Assembly: GCF_001590605.1 (NCBI RefSeq) | Contig: NZ_CP014504.1 | Span: 1,116,001-1,180,000 of the forward strand | Direction of reading: 5' to 3' | From: Pedobacter cryoconitis | GTDB lineage: Bacteria > Bacteroidota > Bacteroidia > Sphingobacteriales > Sphingobacteriaceae | Length of the DNA: 64,000 bases | Shown here: in pieces, positions 35,414-45,050 of the stretch | Position numbering within the stretch: the first letter of the stretch is position 1 | How the letters are laid out: every line of letters begins with the position of its first letter | Position numbers and translations under genes: made by a program | The notes under the pieces: generated by a model | What the model saw: the letters and a program-made list of their open reading frames with translations, nothing else | The model's database searches: none | What the model was told of the DNA's origin: nothing

Positions 35414-35869
35414 TTATAGCAATTTTTCCTGCTCTTCATGCCATTTTGAAATTTTGATCAACGTATCTATGAATTGTTCATATTTTCTGGCACCAATTAA
35501 ATTTATATATTCTGCAGTCATGTCATCTGCCATTTGACAGATCGTATCATGGAGTTGCTTTCCTTTTTCGGTCAGGAAGATCATGATTGATCTTGCATCA
35601 GTTTCACTTTTCCGTGTATAAGTCAAACCTAATCTTTCCAGTTCCTTTACTGTTTTACTCACGCCCTGCTTCGTTACCATGATCTTGTTTACCAGGTCAT
35701 GATTAGAAATCCCGCCATGACCAATATTCATAAAATAAGGCATAAAGGTCATATTGAAATCACTATGTACTAAGTTCGCTAAATGGGTGGTGGCCGCTTT
35801 ATCAGTATGCCGCTTTAAAATATAGACCTGTTTGAAAATTAACCTTTCATAATTGTTCGCATCTTCCAT
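35414..35869 (-). CDS. MarR-family transcriptional regulator
   Basis: This 151-residue protein has the MarR winged helix: HGGISNHDLVNKIMVTKQGV is the recognition-helix region, and TVKELERLGLTYTRKSETDARSI is the second helix and wing. It diverges from a tripartite efflux operon. A 15-bp inverted repeat lies over the efflux promoter. It probably represses that operon and is released by a compound the pump exports. Confidence 0.92.
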   Translation of the reverse strand: MEDANNYERLIFKQVYILKRHTDKAATTHLANLVHSDFNMTFMPYFMNIGHGGISNHDLVNKIMVTKQGVSKTVKELERLGLTYTRKSETDARSIMIFLTEKGKQLHDTICQMADDMTAEYINLIGARKYEQFIDTLIKISKWHEEQEKLL

Positions 35870-35958
35870 GGTTGCGAATTTAATATAAATATTACTTATT
35901 TAACTCATAACTATAATGTCATCTAAATCTAATATTGACAATCTTGTTAATAAAATAA

Positions 35959-35995
35959 GTAAACTTAGTTGACTATAATGGTCAACTAAGTTTAC
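35959..35995. promoter_or_regulatory. MarR operator candidate: 15-bp inverted repeat
   Basis: GTAAACTTAGTTGAC (35959-35973) and its exact complement (35981-35995) flank the spacer TATAATG. It covers the gap between the -33 TTG (35969-35971) and the -7 element of the efflux operon, so binding would block transcription. Confidence 0.75.
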
Positions 35996-36000
35996 ATTTG
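35969..36000 (+). promoter_or_regulatory. Efflux-operon promoter: TTG ... TACATTTG
   Basis: The -33 TTG at 35969-35971 and the -7 TACATTTG at 35993-36000 are 21 bp apart, a good fit to the Bacteroidota consensus. The operon start codon is 18 bp downstream. Confidence 0.7.
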
Positions 36001-36018
36001 TTCCGTTAAATATATATT

Positions 36019-37068
36019 ATGGAACCAGTAGAACAAACCCAATCCTCCGCTAAAAAAGTTGTAAAACTATTGATTGCCGGCCTTGTAGCTATTTTTATCT
36101 GCTACTTCGCTTTCAACAAAATTACGCATGCGCTGACCTATGAAAGTACTGACAATGCACAGCTCGAATCAAATGCTGTTCCTGTTCTGAGCAGAGTTTC
36201 CGGTTATATTAATGATTTTAAATTGTTGGATTATCAACAAGTACGAAAAGGGGATACCCTTGTGGTTATTGATGATAGTGAGTATGTACTTGCCGTAAAA
36301 CAAGCTGAAGCTGATCTTTTAGCAGCAAAAGCCGATTTGAGTAGTGCGGAATCTCAAATCCCAACTATTGGTTCCGATCAGGATGTGGCTTCTGCAGGGA
36401 TCAGTGTAGAAGAGGTGACTTTGAAACAAGCGAAACGTGATGTAGGCCGCGATGAAACTTTATTCAAAGAAGGATCAATTACCCAAAGGCAATATGAAAG
36501 AAGTCAATCAGCTTATCAGACTGCTGTTCAGATGCTGGCTTCCAGCAAAAGTAAACTCAAACAAGCAGGGACGCAAAAAGGGAATGCCAATGCATTGATC
36601 CAGCGTGCAAAAGCAAACATCTCTGCGCGTGAAATCGCACTCAAAAAGGCGAAGCTAAATCTAAGTTATACAAGAATTATAGCTCCTTCGGCTGGTAAAC
36701 TGGGTAAAACCAATCTTAAAAGCGGACAATATGTACAAGGTGGGCAGCAATTGTTTAACCTGGTGAGCAATGATAATTACTGGATCGTTGCCAATTTCAA
36801 AGAAACCCAGATTGAACATATGAAAGTAGGGCAACTGGTAGATATCGTCATTGACGGATATCCGGATCATAAAATTACGGGTACTCTTTCTGGTTTCAGT
36901 GATGCTACAGGAGCAAAATTTTCTCTGCTGCCACCAGATAATTCTACCGGAAACTTTGTGAAAGTTACGCAACGTGTGCCGGTTACTATTCAGATCAATG
37001 ATGCCGGAGCGCTTAAAGGAATATTAAAGGCCGGCCTGAGTGCGGCTATCGATGTAAAGGTGAAATAG
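36019..37068 (+). CDS. HlyD/EmrA-type membrane fusion protein of a multidrug efflux pump
   Basis: This 349-residue protein has one N-terminal transmembrane helix (about 16-34), then a lipoyl/biotinyl-like half (AVPVLSRVSGYINDFKL), a long coiled-coil hairpin (about 85-205), and the second lipoyl half (YTRIIAPSAGKLGKTNLKSG) plus a beta-barrel region. It would bridge the inner-membrane DHA2 pump and the TolC channel encoded downstream. It is the first gene of a four-gene run under MarR control. Confidence 0.92.
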   Translation: MEPVEQTQSSAKKVVKLLIAGLVAIFICYFAFNKITHALTYESTDNAQLESNAVPVLSRVSGYINDFKLLDYQQVRKGDTLVVIDDSEYVLAVKQAEADLLAAKADLSSAESQIPTIGSDQDVASAGISVEEVTLKQAKRDVGRDETLFKEGSITQRQYERSQSAYQTAVQMLASSKSKLKQAGTQKGNANALIQRAKANISAREIALKKAKLNLSYTRIIAPSAGKLGKTNLKSGQYVQGGQQLFNLVSNDNYWIVANFKETQIEHMKVGQLVDIVIDGYPDHKITGTLSGFSDATGAKFSLLPPDNSTGNFVKVTQRVPVTIQINDAGALKGILKAGLSAAIDVKVK

Positions 37069-37101
37069 TCATGAAGGATTTCAATTTTACCAAATTTTAA
37101 A

Positions 37102-38682
37102 ATGGAAGGCGAAAGAAACAAATTCATAAAAATAATCATTGTAATTACCTGTATCACAGCTGCTATAATGGAGTTGATTGATACCTCGATTGTCAATGTG
37201 GCGCTGACTAATATTAGCGGGACTCTGGGCGCGACTCTTGAAGACGCCTCATGGGTAGTGACTGCTTATGCTATTGCAAATGTGATCGTGATCCCTTTAA
37301 CGGGTTTTCTAAGCCGTTATTTTGGAAGAAAGAACTACTATCTCGCCTCAATTATCTTGTTTACCCTGGCTTCGTACATGTGTGGTAATTCATCTTCTTT
37401 ATGGATGCTTGTGTTTTGGAGGTTTGTGCAGGGAATAGGAGGTGGTGCGCTGCTTTCTGTTTCTCAGGGGATTCTGTTCGACCAGTTTAAACCTGAAGAG
37501 AAAGGTATTGCTGGTGGTATATTCGGAATGGGTATTGTTATCGGGCCCACCATCGGACCTATCCTTGGTGGATATATCGTAGACAATTATCATTGGGCAT
37601 TGATATTTGATATCAATATTCCTATCGGGATAGCGGCGGCCTTGCTTACCTGGAAATTTGTAGACAAGAAAGCTGATGAATATAATATTGATAAGAAATC
37701 AATACCAATTGATTATATCGGTATACTATCTTTAACCATAGGTGTTGGTGCCCTTCAGTATATCCTGGAAAAGGGGCAATCTGATGACTGGTTTGAGGAC
37801 GAAAATATTCGTTACCTGACCGCTGCTGCCATACTAGGGTTGGGACTGTTTATCTGGTGGGAACTCACGACCAAAAATCCGGCTATCAATTTAAGAGTAA
37901 TGAAGAGCAGAAACCTGATTGGGAGTAACATCCTGACCTTTGTCTGTGGCTTTGGGTTATTCGGTTCTGTTTACCTTTTCCCGGTGATGGTTCAAAGGGT
38001 AATGGGATATACGCCAACGGAATCTGGCTTATCGATGATCCCAGGCGCACTGGTCACCATATTTGCAATGCCGTTTATTGGTGCAGGTTTGGGCAAAGGG
38101 GTAAAGCCAATTTATTTTGTATCTCTGGGTTTTGCACTGTTCATTTTACATGGATACACCTCTTCACAAGCTGCCCCGGATGCTGATAAATGGTGGTTTA
38201 TTGTGACGCAGATCTGTCGTGGAGTAGGTACAGGGTGTTTAACTGTGCCTTTATTAAGCCAGGCTGTAGTCGGGTTAAAACCAGCAGATATGCCCTATGG
38301 TATCTCTCTTAACAATATGTTCCGTCAGCTTGGAGGAGCATTTGGTATCGCAATTATGAATACTTATGCCACTAACCGTTTTGCAACGCACCGGATGGAC
38401 CTGGTTTCTAATTTACAGGGCAATAATCCGCTGTTAGGGGAGCGGCTGAATGGAATAACACAAGGTTTAATTGCTAAGGGAATGAATCCTTCATTAGCCA
38501 AACAAGCTGCCTATGGCGCATTAGACCACAGTTTATCCAATCAAGCTCAAATGCAGGCCTATTTAGATGGTTTTCTGCTGATCGCTATTTTCTTTGTCTG
38601 CACGATCCCATTTATGCTCCTGTTGAAAAATGAAACGATGGATGCAGAAACAAGAGCAAAAGTTGCAGCAGCGGCACATTAA
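37102..38682 (+). CDS. EmrB/QacA-type (DHA2) multidrug efflux transporter
   Basis: This 526-residue protein is a 14-helix major facilitator. It carries the DHA2 motif C-like GIVIGPTIGPILGGYIVD and the helix-1 motif D segment LIDTSIVNVALTNIS. The FLSRYFGRKNYY loop after helix 2 is motif A. It is a proton antiporter that, with the HlyD and TolC partners beside it, exports lipophilic drugs across both membranes. It follows the fusion protein gene by 33 bp. Confidence 0.93.
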   Translation: MEGERNKFIKIIIVITCITAAIMELIDTSIVNVALTNISGTLGATLEDASWVVTAYAIANVIVIPLTGFLSRYFGRKNYYLASIILFTLASYMCGNSSSLWMLVFWRFVQGIGGGALLSVSQGILFDQFKPEEKGIAGGIFGMGIVIGPTIGPILGGYIVDNYHWALIFDINIPIGIAAALLTWKFVDKKADEYNIDKKSIPIDYIGILSLTIGVGALQYILEKGQSDDWFEDENIRYLTAAAILGLGLFIWWELTTKNPAINLRVMKSRNLIGSNILTFVCGFGLFGSVYLFPVMVQRVMGYTPTESGLSMIPGALVTIFAMPFIGAGLGKGVKPIYFVSLGFALFILHGYTSSQAAPDADKWWFIVTQICRGVGTGCLTVPLLSQAVVGLKPADMPYGISLNNMFRQLGGAFGIAIMNTYATNRFATHRMDLVSNLQGNNPLLGERLNGITQGLIAKGMNPSLAKQAAYGALDHSLSNQAQMQAYLDGFLLIAIFFVCTIPFMLLLKNETMDAETRAKVAAAAH

Positions 38683-38717
38683 TATGAAGGCTGCAAATTG
38701 TCATTAATCAAAAAAAC

Positions 38718-40013
38718 ATGAAAAAGTTATTCCTTATTATATCCCTGATTTCTCTGGCTCCAGCTTTGCATGCGCAGGAAAATGCAGGAGATCTTAGCAC
38801 ATTGATCAATCAATCATTCACTTATTTCCCTCAGTTTAAAGAACTCGGGCAAGCTATAGATGTCGAACAGCAGCGCATAACGCTGGCTAAGTCTGCAGGA
38901 TTACCTGTTGTGCAGGCAACAGGCAGCTACAGGTACACAAGTCCGGTGTCTCAAATTAGCATTCCCGCCGGTGACAATGCACTTGATCTTCAGATCATGC
39001 CTAAAAATAATTACAATGCATCACTAGATGCAAGTTATACCCTTTGGGATTTTGGAGTAGTTAAAGCAGGTGTGGACCGTGCTAAAGCTGGGCTGGAATA
39101 CGCAAAAGATAACCTGGAATTTAACCGGAACCAGTTGGCATTTCAGGTTGGGAATATTTATTACCAGATTGCTTACCTCAAAAATGCAATCTCGATTCAG
39201 GATAGTGTGATCAATTTTTTGGAAGTCAATAAAAAAGATACGGAAATAAAGTTCAAAAATGGAGACGCTTTGAAATATGATGTGCTTTCTATTCAATCCA
39301 GCATTGATCAGGAGGGAAATCGTAAAATAGACCTTCAAAATAACCTGAATAAACAATATGCCTTAATGGAGTATGCAACAGGAACCAGGATTAAGGCGAA
39401 TTCTTCAGATTTTGTTTTCCCTGTAGCAAATAAATATGACCTGAATGAGGCTTTGGCCGAAGCACAAAATAACCATCCGGAGTTCAAGTTGATTAAGGAC
39501 AAGATTCAACAAGCAGAAGCAGACCTTAAAGTCAGTCAGACTAACGGTAAACCTGCATTGGTGATGAGCGGTGGAACAGGGTATAAGAATGGTTTTACAC
39601 CAGATCTTGATAAATTCAGGTATAATTATTCTGCGGGTGTTACCTTAAACATTCCAATTTACCAAGGTGGAAGAGCTAGAAAGCAGGTCAGGTTATCGCA
39701 AAGTCAGCTTTTACAGACTAAGTATTCAGAAGAAAGTCTGAGCAATACCTATCGTAAAGATATTCAACAAGCTATGATTGATATTGCCAGCAATACCTCT
39801 AGTCTGGTAAATTCGGCAAGACAGGTTACAGAGGCCAAAGAAGCACAAAAACTTGCGTATAGCCGCTATAGAAATGGAATTGGGACAAATTTGGAATTGA
39901 CCAGTGCAAGTACCAATGTTCAAAAAGCAGAATTAACTAATCTACAATACAAATACCAGTTATGTATTGCACAATTGACTGTTGCAAAATTAACTGGACT
40001 AAAATACTGGTAA
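38718..40013 (+). CDS. TolC-family outer-membrane efflux channel
   Basis: This 431-residue protein has a signal peptide (cleavage near LHAQE) and two OEP halves. Each has long amphipathic helices (for example QGGRARKQVRLSQSQLLQTK and YRNGIGTNLELTSASTNVQK) and the conserved YTLWDFG and NIPIYQGGR strands. It is the third gene of the efflux operon and provides its outer-membrane exit. Length fits the family. Confidence 0.92.
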   Translation: MKKLFLIISLISLAPALHAQENAGDLSTLINQSFTYFPQFKELGQAIDVEQQRITLAKSAGLPVVQATGSYRYTSPVSQISIPAGDNALDLQIMPKNNYNASLDASYTLWDFGVVKAGVDRAKAGLEYAKDNLEFNRNQLAFQVGNIYYQIAYLKNAISIQDSVINFLEVNKKDTEIKFKNGDALKYDVLSIQSSIDQEGNRKIDLQNNLNKQYALMEYATGTRIKANSSDFVFPVANKYDLNEALAEAQNNHPEFKLIKDKIQQAEADLKVSQTNGKPALVMSGGTGYKNGFTPDLDKFRYNYSAGVTLNIPIYQGGRARKQVRLSQSQLLQTKYSEESLSNTYRKDIQQAMIDIASNTSSLVNSARQVTEAKEAQKLAYSRYRNGIGTNLELTSASTNVQKAELTNLQYKYQLCIAQLTVAKLTGLKYW

Positions 40014-40017
40014 ATAT

Positions 40018-40251
40018 ATGTGTCAATTTATATTAATTCTTTCGACAACGATAAAGACTCCATTTGACCTGGACCGGATCAAGCAGACCATTGATAATTT
40101 TAGCAGTATCATTGAATGGAGTCAGGATCTTGATGACATCGACAAAATTCTTCGCATAGTTGCTCACGAAGATATCAGCGAAAAACTGGTGCTGAATCTG
40201 GAAAGGGCAAAAGTAAGCGCATTGGTCATGCAGGTATTTGAAAGATTATGA
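40018..40251 (+). CDS. Small HMA-fold-like protein in the efflux operon
   Basis: This 77-residue protein starts 4 bp after the tolC stop. It has the beta-alpha-beta-beta-alpha pattern of a ferredoxin-like/HMA domain: a first strand (FILILSTTIK), a helix (LDRIKQTIDNFSSI), a strand pair with IEWSQDLDDIDKILRIVAH, and a final helix and strand (ALVMQVFERL). The WxxDLDDxDKILRI segment recalls small Bacteroidota HMA-like proteins. The metal-binding CxxC is missing. Its role is unknown; position suggests a link with the pump or simple read-through. Confidence 0.6.
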   Translation: MCQFILILSTTIKTPFDLDRIKQTIDNFSSIIEWSQDLDDIDKILRIVAHEDISEKLVLNLERAKVSALVMQVFERL

Positions 40252-40399
40252 TATAATAAATCAGAAGAAAAGGATTCAAAATATAAGGTCTGCAGTTCAG
40301 TTATAGCCTTATGTTTTGAGTCCGCTGATAATATTAAGCCCGGCAAAACCCAATACTAAAATAATTATAGATATTTTTGTCAGGAAATACAATTCCATT

Positions 40400-42598
40400 T
40401 TGAAAACAGATCTTTTCCTTGTTACGCCTCCTTTTACCCAACTGAATACCCCGTATCCTGCAACTGCCTATATCAAAGGTTTTTTAAACACTAAAAATAT
40501 CACTTCAACTCAGGCCGATTTAGGTATTGAAGTTATTTTGGCTTTATTTTCCAGAAAAGGCCTGGAAGATCTTTTCTTTCAAGCTGAAAAGCTGACTGAG
40601 CAGCCAAAAAGTTTAAATGCGAAACGGATCCTTGCTTTAAAAAAGGAGTATATCAGGACTATTGATGTGGTCATTGCTTTTTTACAGGGTAAAAATCCAA
40701 CCCTGGCTTTACAAATTTGCCAGGAAGACTTTTTGCCGGAAGCTTCAAGATTTATGCAATTGGAGGAACTGGACTGGGCATTTGGTTCAATGGGAACACA
40801 GGACAAGGGGAAACATTTAGCTACCCTGTATCTGGAGGATATTTCAGATTTTATTATTGAATGTATAGACCAGAATTTTGGTTTTAGCCGTTATGCCGAA
40901 AGATTAGGCAGGAGCGCGAATTCATTTGATGAGCTTTATAAAGCTTTAAATCAAAAGTATACCTACATGGATAAACTTTTGATTGACATTTTAGAAAAGA
41001 AAATTGCCGTTATTCAACCGAAATTATTCTTGATTTCTGTTCCTTTTCCGGGTAATTTGTATGCTGCTTTCCGATGTGCACAATATGTAAAACAGCACTA
41101 TCCTGAGATTAAAATTTCGATGGGTGGTGGTTTTCCCAATACAGAATTGCGTTCCGTTTCTGACAAGAGAGTATTTGAGTTTTTTGATTTTATCTCATTG
41201 GATGACGGGGAATTGCCGATTGAACTCATCTATAATTCGATTGTTAAAGCCGGGCCTTTTAATCTTTATAAAAGAACTTTTCTATTGGAAAATGGAGAAG
41301 TTACTTATAAAAATGATGCTTTAAGAAGTGACTATAAGCAATTTGATGTAGGGACGCCGGATTATAGTGACTTACAACTCGATCAATATATTTCGGTCAT
41401 AGAAATTGTAAATCCAATGCACCGGATGTGGAGCGATGGCCGCTGGAACAAGTTGACCATGGCGCATGGATGCTATTGGGGGAAATGTACTTTTTGTGAT
41501 ATTTCTTTAGATTATATTAAGGTCTATGAACCCGTTGCAGCTAAACTGATTGTTGACAGGATTGAAGAATTAAGTGAGAAAACAGGGCAGAATGGCTTTC
41601 ACTTTGTGGATGAGGCTGCACCACCGGCCCTGATGCGTGAGGTAGCGCTGGAGATTTTAAGAAGGGAAATTTCTGTAAGCTGGTGGACAAATATCCGGTT
41701 TGAGAAAAGCTTTACCAAAGACTTATGTATTTTGCTAAAGGCATCAGGCTGTATCGCTGTTTCTGGTGGTTTAGAAGTGGCATCAGATCGGTTATTAAAG
41801 CTAATTGACAAAGGAGTCTCAGTGGAACAAGTAGCCCGTGTTACCCGAAACCTGACAGAAGCGGGGGTATTGGTACATGCTTATTTAATGTATGGCTATC
41901 CAACGCAGACTATTCAGGAAACTGTAGACAGTCTGGAAATGGTGAGACAGCTGTTTGAAGCAGGCGTTTTACAATCTGGTTTCTGGCACCAGTTCGCGAT
42001 GACCGCGCATAGTCCTGTTGGCATGTTTCCGGAGAAATTTGGTGTGGTTAAAGAGACTGAAGTGATTGGAACCTTTGCTAATAATGATATTAATTATATT
42101 GACAAAACAGGAATAGACCATAATAAATTTAGTTTCGGCTTAAAGAAATCGCTTTTCAATTTTATGCATGGCATTTGCCTGGATTACAAATTACAAGATT
42201 GGTTCGATTTTAAGATCCCCAAAGTAATGGTCCCCCCGGATTTTATTGAGAAAGCTTTAAAGGAAGAAAGCAAGTTTGATACTAAACCAACTGCCAAAGT
42301 AGTTTGGTTAGGAGGAAATCCAGAGACGAAATGCTTTTCAAAGAGTAAAAAAGGTAATGCTATGGAAACTATGATTTTAACTTTCCACGATAAAAAAGAG
42401 ACCTTTACCATTCAGACTAATAAAAATGAAGGAGAATGGCTGGCTTCAATCTTACAAAAAATAGCAGTTTCCAATACGAAGATTTATACTTTCCAGGAAA
42501 TTAAAGTTGATTTTGAAACTACAATGGAATATTTTGAATTGTTCTGGTATTCAAAACCTATTTATACTTTAAGAGACTTTGGGCTATTGGTTTTATAG
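40400..42598 (+). CDS. B12-binding-type radical SAM protein
   Basis: This protein of about 732 residues has an N-terminal cobalamin-binding-like domain, with DLFLVTPPFTQLNTPYPA, then PKLFLISVPFPGNLYAAFRC and KISMGGGFPNTEL. The radical SAM core carries the cluster motif GCYWGKCTFCD. This is the layout of B12-dependent radical SAM enzymes (BchE-like). The usual DxHxxG of classical B12 domains is not evident. I take the TTG at 40400 (MKTDLFLV) because the frame upstream does not fit the family. It stands alone and no substrate can be inferred. Confidence 0.85.
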   Translation: MKTDLFLVTPPFTQLNTPYPATAYIKGFLNTKNITSTQADLGIEVILALFSRKGLEDLFFQAEKLTEQPKSLNAKRILALKKEYIRTIDVVIAFLQGKNPTLALQICQEDFLPEASRFMQLEELDWAFGSMGTQDKGKHLATLYLEDISDFIIECIDQNFGFSRYAERLGRSANSFDELYKALNQKYTYMDKLLIDILEKKIAVIQPKLFLISVPFPGNLYAAFRCAQYVKQHYPEIKISMGGGFPNTELRSVSDKRVFEFFDFISLDDGELPIELIYNSIVKAGPFNLYKRTFLLENGEVTYKNDALRSDYKQFDVGTPDYSDLQLDQYISVIEIVNPMHRMWSDGRWNKLTMAHGCYWGKCTFCDISLDYIKVYEPVAAKLIVDRIEELSEKTGQNGFHFVDEAAPPALMREVALEILRREISVSWWTNIRFEKSFTKDLCILLKASGCIAVSGGLEVASDRLLKLIDKGVSVEQVARVTRNLTEAGVLVHAYLMYGYPTQTIQETVDSLEMVRQLFEAGVLQSGFWHQFAMTAHSPVGMFPEKFGVVKETEVIGTFANNDINYIDKTGIDHNKFSFGLKKSLFNFMHGICLDYKLQDWFDFKIPKVMVPPDFIEKALKEESKFDTKPTAKVVWLGGNPETKCFSKSKKGNAMETMILTFHDKKETFTIQTNKNEGEWLASILQKIAVSNTKIYTFQEIKVDFETTMEYFELFWYSKPIYTLRDFGLLVL

Positions 42599-42605
42599 CC
42601 CAAAG
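42577..42605. terminator. Terminator hairpin containing the radical SAM stop codon
   Basis: CTTTGGGCTAT (42577-42587) pairs with ATAGCCCAAAG (42595-42605). It sits between two convergent genes. Confidence 0.65.
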
Positions 42606-42613
42606 TTCATTGT

Positions 42614-44986
42614 TTATTCGTATTTCAGTGCTTCAACAGGGTTGGCTTTTGCGGCCTTATAAGCTTGAAAGCTAATGGTTAAAAATGCGATGATTACTGT
42701 CCCGGTTATAGCTATCAATATAATTGAAAAGGATACAGCTGTTCTGAACTCAAAACTGGTAAGCCATCTGTTCATCACCTCATAAGCCAAAGGAACACCA
42801 ATACAAGCAGCTACGAATACCATTTTCAGAAAGGAAACTGAGAGCAGGTTCATAATATTGCCAACTGAAGCGCCCAGTACACGGCGAACCCCAAATTCTT
42901 TCGTACGTTGTTCTGCACTATAAGTAACCAGCCCGTAAAGCCCCATACAAGAGATTAGTATTGCTATACCTCCAAACAAGTTGGCCAGAATCCCCAGAAT
43001 CTCTTCTGAATGCATTTTCCTGGAATATAGTTCATTGATAAATTCAATTTCCACCGGATATTCCGGATTTATATTTTTGGTAACGGCCGAAATCAGCGCT
43101 ATATTTTTACTTAAGCTATTGGCAGGATTTAACTGCATATTAATAGTTCCACCCTCATTTTTACTAAAATTGATCACCATCTGGCGTCCAGAACGGTAAG
43201 GAGAATCCCAATTAAAATCTTTGAAAATGCCGATCACTTTTAGTTGTTTTCCAAAGAGCTTTACTGTTTTTCCTACAGGGTTTTTAAGCTTCATTACATT
43301 CACGGCTGTATTACTTAGCAAAATTGCTGCTGTATCTGATGCAAAATCCCTGGAGAAATCGCGACCTGCTATCAATTCTACACCGCTTGTTTTTATAAAA
43401 TCATAAGAGGTCTGAAGGCGGTTAAAAACAATTTCCTTTCCTTTTTCTTCCATTCCCGTCCATTCAAATCCATAAAACCAGTTTCCTACGCTGATCATGC
43501 TCTGGGATGACTGGTTTACGGCAGTAACCGCCCCGGTTTTCAGTACTTGCGCTTTAAATAATTCAAATTTACTATACAATTCACCATCCTGAGGCATCTC
43601 TGCCATTAAATTGATATTATACCCGACTGGCTTGTCCTTGATGAACTGCATCTGTTTATAGATCACCATTGTAGCGATGATCAGCATAATGGCAAAGCTA
43701 AATTGTGTAACGACCAGCACTTGTCTTAAATTGATGGGGATGAGTTTCGCCCTCGCAGTTTTCTTTTTTAAAGTTTGATTTGGGGTAAAGGAAGAAAGGA
43801 ACAAAGCTGGATAAGCTCCAGATAAAAGCCCGGTTACTAAGGCAATAACCAGAATACCCAACCAATAACCTGCATTGTTATAGTGAATTGTAATATTTAT
43901 TCCCAGCAGGTTATTGAACAGGGGCAAACTAACTTCAACAATAGCAGTAGCCATCAGTACTGCTATTGTAGTCAGCACCATAGCTTCGGTCAGGAATTGA
44001 GTCACCAAAGAAGCTCGTGTTGCACCAATAGTTTTCTTGATCCCGACTTCTTTTGCCCTGCGCTCTGATTTAGCAGTAGCCATGTTCATGAAATTGATAC
44101 AGGCGACAAGCAAAATACCAAAAGCCAATGCGATAAAAAGATAAATACGTTCTATGTCGCCACCTACACTTTTACCGTTCAAAAATTCGCCATGTAAATG
44201 TTTATCTGCTAATGGGAACAGGAAATTCTCATTCTTTTGGGTTGTATAATTTTCATTGAAAAGCTTTTTTACTTTAGAATTAATCAGGTCAATATTGGCT
44301 GAATTATTAACCTTGGCCATTGCAAGAAAGCTAAAATCTCCCCAACCTGGGTTTTTAACATAACTGTTTATACTTTCAAAAAAAGACCAGGGCATCAAAT
44401 AATCAAATCTGAGGGAAGTATTGGCGGGAAAGTCTTTGATTACACCTGTAACCTTTAAATCATTCGTGTTTTTATACCTGACTGTTTTATTTAATACAGC
44501 TGTGGTGCCGAATAAAAGCTTTGCAGTCTCTTGTGTTAAAATGATCGAATTCGGCGTATTCAGTGCCGTATTGGGGTTACCAGTTATAAATTCGTAATTA
44601 AAAACTTTCAGGATTTCCGGATCAGCAAAGAGATCCGTTCTTTTAAAAACATTTTGCTGATTCGCGATGAGCGATTTATCGCCTCCACCAATCCGGGTGA
44701 TTACATCTATCTCAGGTATTTTGGCCTTAATAGCCATTGCGATCCCATTTCCTGGTGATACTCCTGTACTTGTAATTTTTCCATTGGCATCCTGAAAATT
44801 GGTCATTACCTGGTAGATTTTGTCCGCATCTTTAAAGTGACCGTCAAAATTGCGCTCATAATTGATATATAAGAGCAGGAGCAGGCAGGCAGACAAACCA
44901 ATTGCCAGGCCAATTATATTAATCACAGAAGAAGTCTTGTTTCTCCAGAGATTACGCAAAGCGATTTTTAAGTTGAGTCTGAACAT
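42614..44986 (-). CDS. FtsX/MacB-type ABC transporter permease
   Basis: This 790-residue protein has two units, each a MacB periplasmic core and an FtsX permease segment. It starts LKIALRNLWRNKTSSVINIIGLAIGLSACL. The middle has three helices after KSERRAKEVGIKKTIGATRA, and the end has KEFGVRRVLGASVGNI and three helices up to ANPVEALKYE. Each unit carries the conserved VGIKKTIGA or VRRVLGA motif. Such permeases act with a separate ABC ATPase, which is not found here. A possible sigma-54 promoter and enhancer sites precede it. Confidence 0.92.
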   Translation of the reverse strand: MFRLNLKIALRNLWRNKTSSVINIIGLAIGLSACLLLLLYINYERNFDGHFKDADKIYQVMTNFQDANGKITSTGVSPGNGIAMAIKAKIPEIDVITRIGGGDKSLIANQQNVFKRTDLFADPEILKVFNYEFITGNPNTALNTPNSIILTQETAKLLFGTTAVLNKTVRYKNTNDLKVTGVIKDFPANTSLRFDYLMPWSFFESINSYVKNPGWGDFSFLAMAKVNNSANIDLINSKVKKLFNENYTTQKNENFLFPLADKHLHGEFLNGKSVGGDIERIYLFIALAFGILLVACINFMNMATAKSERRAKEVGIKKTIGATRASLVTQFLTEAMVLTTIAVLMATAIVEVSLPLFNNLLGINITIHYNNAGYWLGILVIALVTGLLSGAYPALFLSSFTPNQTLKKKTARAKLIPINLRQVLVVTQFSFAIMLIIATMVIYKQMQFIKDKPVGYNINLMAEMPQDGELYSKFELFKAQVLKTGAVTAVNQSSQSMISVGNWFYGFEWTGMEEKGKEIVFNRLQTSYDFIKTSGVELIAGRDFSRDFASDTAAILLSNTAVNVMKLKNPVGKTVKLFGKQLKVIGIFKDFNWDSPYRSGRQMVINFSKNEGGTINMQLNPANSLSKNIALISAVTKNINPEYPVEIEFINELYSRKMHSEEILGILANLFGGIAILISCMGLYGLVTYSAEQRTKEFGVRRVLGASVGNIMNLLSVSFLKMVFVAACIGVPLAYEVMNRWLTSFEFRTAVSFSIILIAITGTVIIAFLTISFQAYKAAKANPVEALKYE

Positions 44987-45033
44987 GTCAGCAATGATTT
45001 ATTTAATTAAACAAATACAATTGATCTGCAATT

Positions 45034-45050
45034 TACTAAGTTTATGCCAA
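45034..45050 (-). promoter_or_regulatory. Possible sigma-54 promoter for the FtsX permease
   Basis: On the minus strand TTGGCAT is followed by AAACTTAGTA. The GG of the -24 part and the G of the -12 part are at the required spacing, but TAGTA fits TTGCW poorly. The permease start lies 48 bp downstream. Bacteroidota FtsX-type permease genes often have such promoters. Confidence 0.35.
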
